In this document: positions 52,302 to 59,265 of the stretch, piece by piece
How the letters are laid out: every line of letters begins with the position of its first letter
How positions within the stretch are numbered: position 1 is the stretch's first letter
Origin: RUG11247 sp045649485
GTDB lineage: Bacteria; Bacillota; Clostridia; Christensenellales; Aristaeellaceae
NCBI GenBank assembly: GCA_045649485.1
Contig: JAZRPZ010000001.1
Coordinates: 4,719-68,718, forward strand
Direction: 5' to 3'
DNA length: 64,000 bases
Program-made: the position numbers and the translations under genes
Notes under the pieces: generated by a model
Seen by the model: only the letters and a program-made list of their open reading frames with translations
Database searches by the model: none
What the model was told of the DNA's origin: nothing

Positions 52302-53191
52302 ACACCAAACAGAAGCTGATCTGCGTGGTCGGCACCAACGCCTCCGGCAAGAGCGGACTTGGCGTAAAGCTGGCGAAGAAATTCGGCGGAGAGATCATCT
52401 CCGCCGACTCCCGCCAGGTATTCACCGGTCTCGATCTCGGCAGCGGCAAGATCACGCCCGAGGAAATGAACGGCGTGCCCCATCATCTCCTCGATGTACG
52501 CGAGCCCAACGAGTTTTTCTCCATGGCCGATTTCCAGACCCTGTCTTACGAAGCCATCGAAGGCATCGTCAGCCGCGGAAATCTGCCTTTCATCGTTGGC
52601 GGCACCGGTCTTTATGTGGACTGCGTAGCCGAAGGCTATGTGCTCTCCGGCGATGCGCCCGATCTTGAGTACCGCGCCCATCTCGAGACCTTCACCACCC
52701 CCGAACTCTACGAGAAGCTCATCGCCATAATGCCTGACACCGACGTTGATCCCAAGAACCGCAACCGCGTGATGCGTCTGCTTGAGCGCATCCATGCCGG
52801 AGACGATCTCACGCCCCGCAAGGAGCCCCGCTACGATGTTTTGAAGCTGGGCGTTACCTGGCCCCGTCCCGTTCTCTGCGACCGCATTGACGAGCGTCTC
52901 GAGCGTCGCATGGCCGAGGGCATGGTGGAAGAGGTACAGCGGCTCATGGACAACGGCGCGACTCCCGAGTTCCTCGACAAGCTCGGTCTCGAATACCGTT
53001 ATCTCTACCGCTATCTCGCCGGCATCATGTCTCTCGACGAAGCCCTCGAAGAGCTGGCCCGCAAGATAAAGGCCTTCGCAAAGCGTCAGATGATCTGGTT
53101 CCGCAAGGACAAGTCCATTATCTGGCTCGACATGGCAAACGATCCCATGGCACAGGCAAGCGAGGAGATAGAGAGATTCATAAAGGAGTAA
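52295..53191 (+). CDS. miaA: tRNA dimethylallyltransferase MiaA
   Basis: The 298-residue protein has the P-loop GTNASGKSGLGVKLA at residues 13-27, the DSRQVFTGLD substrate segment, FIVGGTGLYVD, and the C-terminal KIKAFAKRQMIWFRKD, which contacts tRNA. It attaches a dimethylallyl group to A37 of tRNAs reading UNN codons. Residue choices around the dimethylallyl-PP site (GSGKIT in place of the usual GTAKPT) are unusual but the core is intact. Start lies within the end of the rhamnosidase gene, which is an unexpected partner. Confidence 0.9.
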   Translation: MVNTKQKLICVVGTNASGKSGLGVKLAKKFGGEIISADSRQVFTGLDLGSGKITPEEMNGVPHHLLDVREPNEFFSMADFQTLSYEAIEGIVSRGNLPFIVGGTGLYVDCVAEGYVLSGDAPDLEYRAHLETFTTPELYEKLIAIMPDTDVDPKNRNRVMRLLERIHAGDDLTPRKEPRYDVLKLGVTWPRPVLCDRIDERLERRMAEGMVEEVQRLMDNGATPEFLDKLGLEYRYLYRYLAGIMSLDEALEELARKIKAFAKRQMIWFRKDKSIIWLDMANDPMAQASEEIERFIKE

Positions 53192-53193
53192 CG

Positions 53194-53399
53194 CCGGAGG
53201 GCGCTGCCCTCCGGACCACCCGCTTAAGGGATGATGAGGTGCCTTTGCCAAATTGCAATTTGTCAAAGGCAGTCGCAAAGCGACTTTGGTTGCCATACGG
53301 CAACCAAACCCTTGCCCTTAAGAATCCCTTACTAAGGGGGATTTATAATTGGATATAAACGTCGTCACCCGGTCGTGGGCCCATACCCCGACCGGGTGA
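53194..53399 (+). repeat. Dispersed intergenic repeat, copy D, enlarged
   Basis: Begins 2 bp after the miaA stop. Hairpin 1 is CCGGAGGGC/GCCCTCCGG (53194-53214). Hairpin 2 arms CTTAAGGG/CCCTTAAG enclose about 90 bp with three further palindromes (TGCCTTTG/CAAAGGCA, GTCGC/GCGAC and GGTTGCC/GGCAACC). Hairpin 3, TCACCCGGTCG/CGACCGGGTGA (53365-53399), carries the core GGGCCCATACCCC. No gene is present in 53192-53508. Confidence 0.82.
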
Positions 53400-53477
53400 G
53401 GTCTATTCGAGTCATTTGTGTCTGAGTACGTATGGATTTCATCCATGGTCATATGTTGACTGAGATAACATATAAAA

Positions 53478-53502
53478 ATCGCCGAGGAACATCCCCGGCG
53501 AT
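53478..53502 (-). terminator. Intrinsic terminator after the chromate transporter genes
   Basis: 10-bp stem with one mismatch (53478-53487 with 53493-53502); on the minus strand it is followed by TTTTTATA. Confidence 0.75.
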
Positions 53503-53508
53503 TATCAT

Positions 53509-54024
53509 TTATCTTACAAGCACAATACCCAACAGGGCAGATGTAATAACTATCCACTGCACGCTGAGTTTGAATTTCCAGAGCATTATGAAGGCCACTA
53601 TACCGATGACCACGGGCTGCCAGGCAACATAGTTCTGCAGACCCATGGAGATGATTATGGATATGACCATGCCGATGCTGGCAGGACGGATTCCGGTGAG
53701 TGCGCTTTCAAGGTAGCGGCTGTTCTTGAATCGGTTGAGGAAGAAGCCTGCCGCAACGCCAATGGTGAGGGAGGGCATCAGCACGCCCAGCACGGCGATT
53801 ATGGCGCCCAGCACGCCGCCCACGCGCATTCCCGCGAATGTGGCGCAGTTAGTGCCCAGAGGGCCGGGGGTCATTTCGGCTATGGCTACGATATCTCCCA
53901 CTTCTTCCAGCGTCATCCAGCCGTGGGAGACCATTTCGGCATTTACGAGAGGCACCATGGTAGCGCCGCCGAAGCAGGTGAAGCCTATTTTCAGGAACGA
54001 AAGAAACAGCTTAAGATACACCAC
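53509..54024 (-). CDS. Chromate transporter family protein, second half-unit
   Basis: This 171-residue half-size CHR protein has about five membrane helices and the N-terminal family motif KIGFTCFGGATMVPL, plus TPGPLGTNCATFAG. Half-size CHR proteins are encoded as adjacent pairs that together form one transporter. The start overlaps the partner gene by 14 bp. Family members export chromate; in anaerobes the natural substrate may be another oxyanion. Confidence 0.88.
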   Translation of the reverse strand: MVYLKLFLSFLKIGFTCFGGATMVPLVNAEMVSHGWMTLEEVGDIVAIAEMTPGPLGTNCATFAGMRVGGVLGAIIAVLGVLMPSLTIGVAAGFFLNRFKNSRYLESALTGIRPASIGMVISIIISMGLQNYVAWQPVVIGIVAFIMLWKFKLSVQWIVITSALLGIVLVR

Positions 54025-54580
54025 GACGCTTCACCTCCGAAAGGATTATTCCGAATGCTGCCGCCGCAAGCACTATCCACACGATATTCACACCGGTAAA
54101 CAGCGTTATCAGCAGCGCGGCTGCACAGAGTATATACGAATATACTCCGTGGGAGAAAGCGCCCTTGCGCAGCTTCATAGCCGCCATGGTGATTATGGCA
54201 GGCACGGCTGCGCGCACGCCGGTGAGGGCGCGGGCAACATATTCGTTTTCACGGAACTGGGTATAGCACAGTGTAAGCAGTCCGATCAGCACCACCGGAG
54301 GTATGGTTATACCGATGACGGAGGCGATGCCTGCAATGAAACCGCCCTGAGAGTAACCGAACAGGTAAGCCACATTAGCGACCATGAGACCCGGCAGCGA
54401 GCGACCGATGGATGCCTGATCCAGCATAGTCTGCTCGTCTACGAGGTGCTGTTTCTCCACAAAATCCTTCTGCATTTGTGCGATAATACTGAAACCGCCG
54501 CCGAAAGTGAACCAGCCGATCTTAAAGAAATAGAGGAACAGTTTGAGTGCGACCTTAGGGTCATTTTTAATTCGCTGCAT
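54011..54580 (-). CDS. Chromate transporter family protein, first half-unit
   Basis: The 189-residue half-size CHR protein has KIGWFTFGGGFSIIAQM near residues 20-36 and the conserved SLPGLMVANVAYLFGY segment, corresponding to the PGP motif of the partner with S-L-P-G. It forms the transporter with the following half-unit. It is divergent from the enolase gene, 78 bp away. Confidence 0.88.
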   Translation of the reverse strand: MQRIKNDPKVALKLFLYFFKIGWFTFGGGFSIIAQMQKDFVEKQHLVDEQTMLDQASIGRSLPGLMVANVAYLFGYSQGGFIAGIASVIGITIPPVVLIGLLTLCYTQFRENEYVARALTGVRAAVPAIITMAAMKLRKGAFSHGVYSYILCAAALLITLFTGVNIVWIVLAAAAFGIILSEVKRRGVS

Positions 54581-54616
54581 AACTATATATTACACAAAAT
54601 TAGCAGAATAATCAAT

Positions 54617-54658
54617 ACCTGCCTTGGGCATAATCGTGTCAAAGGCAGGTGTTTTTTT
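54617..54658 (+). promoter_or_regulatory. Terminator-like hairpin directly before the enolase start codon
   Basis: 9-bp stem ACCTGCCTT/AAGGCAGGT (54617-54625 with 54642-54650), 16-nt loop, then G and seven T ending at the ATG. The ribosome binding site AGGTG is in and beside the 3' arm. No other gene on this strand needs this terminator, since the upstream gene is divergent. Confidence 0.75.
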
Positions 54659-55891
54659 ATGCATATCAAATCGGTCACAGCGCGGGAGATATTGAATTCG
54701 CGGGGATATCCCGCCGTCGAAGCCCGCGTGGAAACCGTATCGGGCATCTCTGCCCGCGCCGGCGTACCCTCCGGCGCCTCTACAGGCGCTCACGAAGCCC
54801 ACGAAAAGCTTGACGGCGGCGGACGGCTTCGGGGCCGCGGCATGCGCAAAGCCGTTGAGAACGTATGCGGCCCCATAGCGGAACGGCTCACCGGAATGGA
54901 TGCAGGCGATCAACAGGCCATAGACGAAGCCATGTGTGCTCTTGACGGCACTGAAAACCTGTCCGTACTGGGTGCAAACGCAACTCTCGCCGTATCCATT
55001 GCCTGTGCGAAAGCCGCCGCCCGTACAAATAATCAGGAGCTTTTTGAATACCTCGGCGGTGCGCCGGAAAGGCTGCCCGTACCTATGATGAACGTAATAA
55101 ACGGCGGCGCACACGCGGGCAACAACATAGACATACAGGAATTCATGCTGGTGCCCCTTTCCCCCCTGTCCACAGCCGACAACATATTCATGTGCGCCGA
55201 GGTTTATCATGCGCTGCGCAGCCTGCTCAAGGAAAAGCACCTGAATATTTCCGTAGGCGACGAAGGCGGTTTCGCGCCCGATACCGACGACGACGAACGG
55301 GCGCTGGAGCTGATGGAACAGGCGGTATTGCAGGCAGGGCTCATTCCCGGGCGTGATATCGGTTTCGCGCTGGATATCGCCGCCTCTGCATGGCTTACCG
55401 AAAACGGCGATTATCTGCTGCCCAAACGGGGCCGCCGCATGACCCGCGAAGCGCTGATGAATCACCTTACTGCCCTTGCGGACAGGCATCCCATAATCTC
55501 CATGGAAGACCCTCTGCACGAGGATGACTTCGGCGGCTTTGCCGAATTGCGGCGCCGTCTGGGCAGAGTGCTTGTAGTAGGCGACGATCTTTTCGTCACT
55601 AACCGCGGCCGCGTGGAAAAAGGAGCCAAAATGGGTTCCGCCACCGCACTGCTGATGAAGCCAAATCAGGCCGGTACGCTCACTCGCGCCCTGGACGCAG
55701 CGCGTACCGCACAGGCTGCGGGCATGGAAGTAATCGTCTCTCACCGCAGCGGCGAGACAAATTCTTCCGTGATAGCCGATATCGGCACTGCTTTGGGTGC
55801 AGGCTATATAAAAGCCGGTGCACCGTGCCGCGGCGAGCGTGTGGCCAAATACAACCGATTGATGGCCATTGCAGATATACTGAAAAAATAA
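54659..55891 (+). CDS. eno: Enolase
   Basis: The 410-residue protein keeps all enolase signatures: the mobile loop VPSGASTGAHEAHE, NGGAHAGNNIDIQEFM, the acid Glu in GDEGGFAPD, MEDPLHEDDFGG, VGDDLFVTN, MKPNQAGTLT with the base Lys, SHRSGETNSS, and C-terminal CRGERVAKYNRL. It converts 2-phosphoglycerate to phosphoenolpyruvate. It is about 20 residues shorter than typical enolases, with small deletions in the middle and a trimmed C-terminus, so it may be a paralogue. Start is the ATG directly behind a terminator-like hairpin. Confidence 0.88.
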   Translation: MHIKSVTAREILNSRGYPAVEARVETVSGISARAGVPSGASTGAHEAHEKLDGGGRLRGRGMRKAVENVCGPIAERLTGMDAGDQQAIDEAMCALDGTENLSVLGANATLAVSIACAKAAARTNNQELFEYLGGAPERLPVPMMNVINGGAHAGNNIDIQEFMLVPLSPLSTADNIFMCAEVYHALRSLLKEKHLNISVGDEGGFAPDTDDDERALELMEQAVLQAGLIPGRDIGFALDIAASAWLTENGDYLLPKRGRRMTREALMNHLTALADRHPIISMEDPLHEDDFGGFAELRRRLGRVLVVGDDLFVTNRGRVEKGAKMGSATALLMKPNQAGTLTRALDAARTAQAAGMEVIVSHRSGETNSSVIADIGTALGAGYIKAGAPCRGERVAKYNRLMAIADILKK

Positions 55892-55950
55892 GCTTCCGGC
55901 GTATAAATCCGCGGAAACTGCCGAAATTATCACCACAGAGGTGATATACG

Positions 55951-56430
55951 TTGAAAAAGCTCTTATGCTGTCTCATTATGGCGGCTGTACTCATCGCGGG
56001 CAGCGCGCAGGCCGAATCTATGCTGCGCCTTCATGTAATAGGCAAGACCAATCTGCCTGAAGACCAGCACTTCAAGCTGCTGGTGCGGGATGCCGCCATT
56101 GAATATATATCCGAAAACGGCACAAACGACATTGCCGGTCTTGAGGAATATCTGAACAGCTTTGCCGGCTATATGCATATCGGCGATATGATCCGCGTGG
56201 AAAAAGGTACATTCCACTATGCCGAATCCCGATCCGCCGGAAATCATTACCCTGCCGGATGTTACGAAGCACTCAGGATATATATCGGCAGTGCCGAAGG
56301 CCGCAACTGGTGGGGTATGCTGTACACGGAATTTTCAGGCATAGGCGATGAAAACGTCATCTACTACTCAGCCATTGTCGACTGGTTCTTCCGACTGTTC
56401 GGCATGGCTGACCATACATGTGGAGGTTGA
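55951..56430 (+). CDS. spoIIR: Stage II sporulation protein R (SpoIIR)
   Basis: This 159-residue secreted protein has a signal peptide, then LRLHVIGKTNLPEDQHFKL near residues 25-43 and the C-terminal YPAGCYEALRIYIGSAEGRNWW. Both are diagnostic of SpoIIR. In sporulation the forespore secretes SpoIIR to trigger SpoIIGA, which activates sigma-E in the mother cell. It is on the short side of the family. Start is TTG after GAGGTG. It is 4 bp before sleB. Confidence 0.88.
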   Translation: MKKLLCCLIMAAVLIAGSAQAESMLRLHVIGKTNLPEDQHFKLLVRDAAIEYISENGTNDIAGLEEYLNSFAGYMHIGDMIRVEKGTFHYAESRSAGNHYPAGCYEALRIYIGSAEGRNWWGMLYTEFSGIGDENVIYYSAIVDWFFRLFGMADHTCGG

Positions 56431-56434
56431 TCAA

Positions 56435-57112
56435 ATGAACAGATATATCGCGTCGCTGCTGGCTGTGTGCCTGTTATGTGCAGTATTGCCGCAGCATGCA
56501 GCAGCTGCCACCGTGCTTGAAATAGGTTCGCGCGGTGCCAACGTCACAAAGGTACAGCAGCGGCTCATCAAATTCGGCTATCTTGACGGCGAAGCCGACG
56601 GGCGCTACGGCGAAGCGACCCAGGCTGCAGTGCGCTGGTTTCAGCGCAACAACGGACTCACTGCAGATGGCAAAGTAGGTCCTGCCACCGCTGCGGCGCT
56701 TGGCGTTACCCTTACCACTTCATCATCGTCTGCTGCAGCATCTTCATCAGCAACCATAGTTTCCGCGGATCACCGGCTGCTTGCCAAGCTTGTATACGGC
56801 GAAGCACGCGGCGAATCATATAAAGGACAGGTCGCGGTGGCCGCCGTAGTGCTCAACCGTGTAGCTTCATCTGAATTTCCAAACACAATAAGCGGCGTAA
56901 TATATCAGAAAAACGCATTTTCCTGCGTGGATAACGGTTCCATAAACAACACCCCCGATTCCTCCTGCATAAAGGCTGCGCTTGATGCCCTCAATGGTTG
57001 GGATCCCACCGGCGGCTGTCTGTATTTCTATAATCCCAAAAAGACCAGCGACCAGTGGATACGCACCCGCACGGTCACCACAGTCATTGGCAATCATCAC
57101 TTTGCTATATAA
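56435..57112 (+). CDS. sleB: Spore cortex-lytic enzyme SleB
   Basis: The 225-residue protein has a signal peptide, a peptidoglycan-binding domain (about residues 27-88, including VTKVQQRLIKFGYLDGEADG), a Ser/Ala linker, and the SleB/CwlJ hydrolase domain with LVYGEARGESYKGQVAVAAV, which holds the catalytic Glu. It degrades spore cortex during germination. GGAGG precedes the start. It is followed by ypeB, its usual partner, after 14 bp. Confidence 0.94.
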   Translation: MNRYIASLLAVCLLCAVLPQHAAAATVLEIGSRGANVTKVQQRLIKFGYLDGEADGRYGEATQAAVRWFQRNNGLTADGKVGPATAAALGVTLTTSSSSAAASSSATIVSADHRLLAKLVYGEARGESYKGQVAVAAVVLNRVASSEFPNTISGVIYQKNAFSCVDNGSINNTPDSSCIKAALDALNGWDPTGGCLYFYNPKKTSDQWIRTRTVTTVIGNHHFAI

Positions 57113-57126
57113 ACAGGGGGGTACAC

Positions 57127-58443
57127 ATGGGCAAGATATCCCTTTTCTTCAAAGACCGCAGGTTTACCGCTGCAGCTGCAGTCGCAGCGGTTATGATGTT
57201 CGCTGCCACTTCCGCCGTTGCATTTGTCCGCACAGGAGAACTTGACGCAGCTGACAATGCTCTCGGCGGAATATACCGCAAAGCTCTGTATGAGACCTGC
57301 GAATTCACGGAAGGCATGGCGGTAAATCTCAATAAGCTCACAGTCGCAGGAGGCAGCGCCCGCAGCGTGCTGCTGAGCGATATAATCCGTCAGGCTCAGG
57401 GAGCACAGGCCAATATCGCCATGCTGCCCATCGGCAGCGCTTCCACCGCGCGCGCGATGAAATACATCAATCAGGTTGGCGATTTCTGCAGCACAATGCT
57501 GGCAAGAGTATCCTCCGGCGGCAGCATCACTCCCGAGGAATATGCCGACATAACCAGCCTTTCAGAGACCGCAGCAGCAATGTCCATAGGCTTCGGCACG
57601 CTGCTGGACCGCCACGAAGCCGGCGAGATAGTACTCAATATTCCGGATGGCGATTATGCCGGAGACCTGTTTACAGATTCAGCAGTTGAATATCCCACCC
57701 TGCTGTATGACGGACCCTTCTCTGACGGCGCGACGGGCAGCGACTTCAAAGCCCTTCACGGTCTGAGGGAAGTTTCCGCCGAAGAAGCCGCCGCGCTGCT
57801 TAAAGAATTCATCGGCACTGACGAAGTTCATTTTGAGGGCGAAAGTTCTCCCGGCACCGACTGCTATGAATTCAGCGTACTGGCAAACGGGCACTCAATG
57901 ACCGCTGCCGTTACAAAGCAGGGAGGCCGCGTACTGTACATGCTTTCCTCCGGCGAAGTCGGTGAAAGCGTACTTTCCGATGCGGAATGTTTCGAGATCG
58001 CGGAAGGATTCCTGCTGTCACGCGGCTTCGGCGACATGGAGATCAGCTATTACTCCCGCTACGGCGGTGTTATGACGATCAATTTTGCAGCAATGCAAAA
58101 CGATGTGATACTCTATCCCGATCTTATCAAGATCCAGATCTCCATGGCAGACGGTGCGGTAATAGGCATTGAAGCCGGAAATTACCTGCGCAATCATACG
58201 CAGCGCACCATAGAGATACCCGTCATCACGGAAGAACAGGCCGGCGCGATCATCAGCGAAAGGCTGGACATAGAAAATGTACGGCTGTGTCTGATACCCA
58301 TGGGCCTCGGCGAAAGATATTGCTATGAGGTATCCGCAAGCAGCCCGGAAGGCACCTATCTGATTTATATCGACGCCATGACCGGCGCCGAGACAGAGAT
58401 AATGCAGGTAATAAGCGATTCCGATTCTACTCTGGTAATGTGA
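57127..58443 (+). CDS. ypeB: Germination protein YpeB
   Basis: The 438-residue protein has an N-terminal membrane anchor (about residues 12-33), a helical region, and a C-terminal part with three PepSY-like repeats (about residues 195-430). This matches YpeB, which is needed for stable localisation of SleB in the spore. The sleB-ypeB order is the standard one. The gene is preceded by an extended G-rich site. Confidence 0.9.
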   Translation: MGKISLFFKDRRFTAAAAVAAVMMFAATSAVAFVRTGELDAADNALGGIYRKALYETCEFTEGMAVNLNKLTVAGGSARSVLLSDIIRQAQGAQANIAMLPIGSASTARAMKYINQVGDFCSTMLARVSSGGSITPEEYADITSLSETAAAMSIGFGTLLDRHEAGEIVLNIPDGDYAGDLFTDSAVEYPTLLYDGPFSDGATGSDFKALHGLREVSAEEAAALLKEFIGTDEVHFEGESSPGTDCYEFSVLANGHSMTAAVTKQGGRVLYMLSSGEVGESVLSDAECFEIAEGFLLSRGFGDMEISYYSRYGGVMTINFAAMQNDVILYPDLIKIQISMADGAVIGIEAGNYLRNHTQRTIEIPVITEEQAGAIISERLDIENVRLCLIPMGLGERYCYEVSASSPEGTYLIYIDAMTGAETEIMQVISDSDSTLVM

Positions 58444-58458
58444 CAGGAGGCGACAGGC

Positions 58459-58872
58459 ATGCAGGAGATCCATTCGCACAGAGAGAGCTTCGGGCATAGT
58501 ATGCAGCAGACCCTCTACGCGGAGCGTGATCCCATGATAAACAGGGGCGATCTGTACAGCGCCTGTCTGGATCCCGTAGTCGGTTCGGAGCAGGGCGGCA
58601 TACGTCCGGTGCTCGTGATACAAAACGACGTGGGCAACCGCCACAGCCCCACGGTGATCGTGCTTGCGATCACCGGGCAGATAAACAAAGCGCGGCTGCC
58701 TACTCACGTGCCCGTGCCCGCAGAAGGCAACGGGCTTATGAAAGACAGCGTAATCCTCGCCGAACAGATTCGCACTCTCGACAAGCGCCGGCTGCGTGAA
58801 CGCATCGGCACCATTGATCCTGAAGTGATGGAAAAGGTAAGCGAGGCGCTGAAGATATCTCTGGGAGTCTGA
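58459..58872 (+). CDS. MazF/PemK-type endoribonuclease toxin
   Basis: The 137-residue protein has the MazF fold signature INRGDLYSACLDPVVGSEQ, then IRPVLVIQND and TVIVLAIT, with the C-terminal LAEQIRTLDKRRL. The Arg of GIRPV and the Thr of AIT correspond to active-site positions of Bacillus EndoA. Start at 58459 has a clear AGGAGG and gives 25 extra N-terminal residues; the internal Met at 58534 is the usual family start. No antitoxin is upstream: the preceding gene is ypeB, 15 bp away, which suggests co-expression during sporulation. Confidence 0.85.
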   Translation: MQEIHSHRESFGHSMQQTLYAERDPMINRGDLYSACLDPVVGSEQGGIRPVLVIQNDVGNRHSPTVIVLAITGQINKARLPTHVPVPAEGNGLMKDSVILAEQIRTLDKRRLRERIGTIDPEVMEKVSEALKISLGV

Positions 58873-58882
58873 CAGGCGTAAA

Positions 58883-58913
58883 AAGCCCGGCACACAAAAC
58901 ATGTGCCGGGCTT
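58883..58913 (+). terminator. Bidirectional hairpin terminator
   Basis: 12-bp stem AAGCCCGGCACA/TGTGCCGGGCTT between convergent genes. U-tracts are weak on both strands. Confidence 0.7.
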
Positions 58914-58925
58914 CATTGCGTCTTT

Positions 58926-59189
58926 TTACATGGAGTGCTTTACTCTGTCGCGCTCTTCTGCGGCCTTGCCATCGTTGAAGCGCTCCAGCGTGCCCACCAG
59001 ATAGCCGGTGATGCGGCGGATGCGCTCAAAGGGAACGGGGCCGAGATTGGTCTTTACATCGGCAAATTCGCCGTCAAAGGTGAGCTCCATGGATACGGGA
59101 GTCCTGCCGTACTTCTCCTCTGCCCACTTGATGTAAGCCTGCTTTTCCTTTTCGGATACTTCTCCGTTGTGTACGATGAATTCTACCAT
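58926..59189 (-). CDS. Small protein resembling the C-terminus of anaerobic ribonucleotide reductase
   Basis: The 87-residue protein ends with ERIRRITGYLVGTLERFNDG and KAAEERDRVKHSM. This resembles the tail of class III ribonucleotide reductase (NrdD), where RxTGYL, RFN-x-GK and DRV-x-H are conserved around the glycyl-radical region. Here the zinc Cys residues and the reductase core are absent; an unrelated N-terminal half (VEFIVHNGEVSEKE) replaces them. Start is set at 59189 with a GAGGTG site. Its role is unknown. It may regulate or repair NrdD, or only share ancestry. Confidence 0.65.
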   Translation of the reverse strand: MVEFIVHNGEVSEKEKQAYIKWAEEKYGRTPVSMELTFDGEFADVKTNLGPVPFERIRRITGYLVGTLERFNDGKAAEERDRVKHSM

Positions 59190-59265
59190 ATATGTCACCT
59201 CGCGGTTTTTCTTTTGCACTTATAATATAAACAGATTCAGGAACTAATGAAACAGCTTTATGGCT

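Noticed and set aside
53192..53508. An insertion sequence remnant in repeat copy D
   Set aside because: Palindromes are present but there is no transposase fragment, no long terminal inverted repeats and no target duplication that I can see.
53726..55891. A long plus-strand frame that would fuse about 310 residues to the N-terminus of enolase
   Set aside because: The extension is antisense to the chromate transporter genes; enolase begins normally at 54659.
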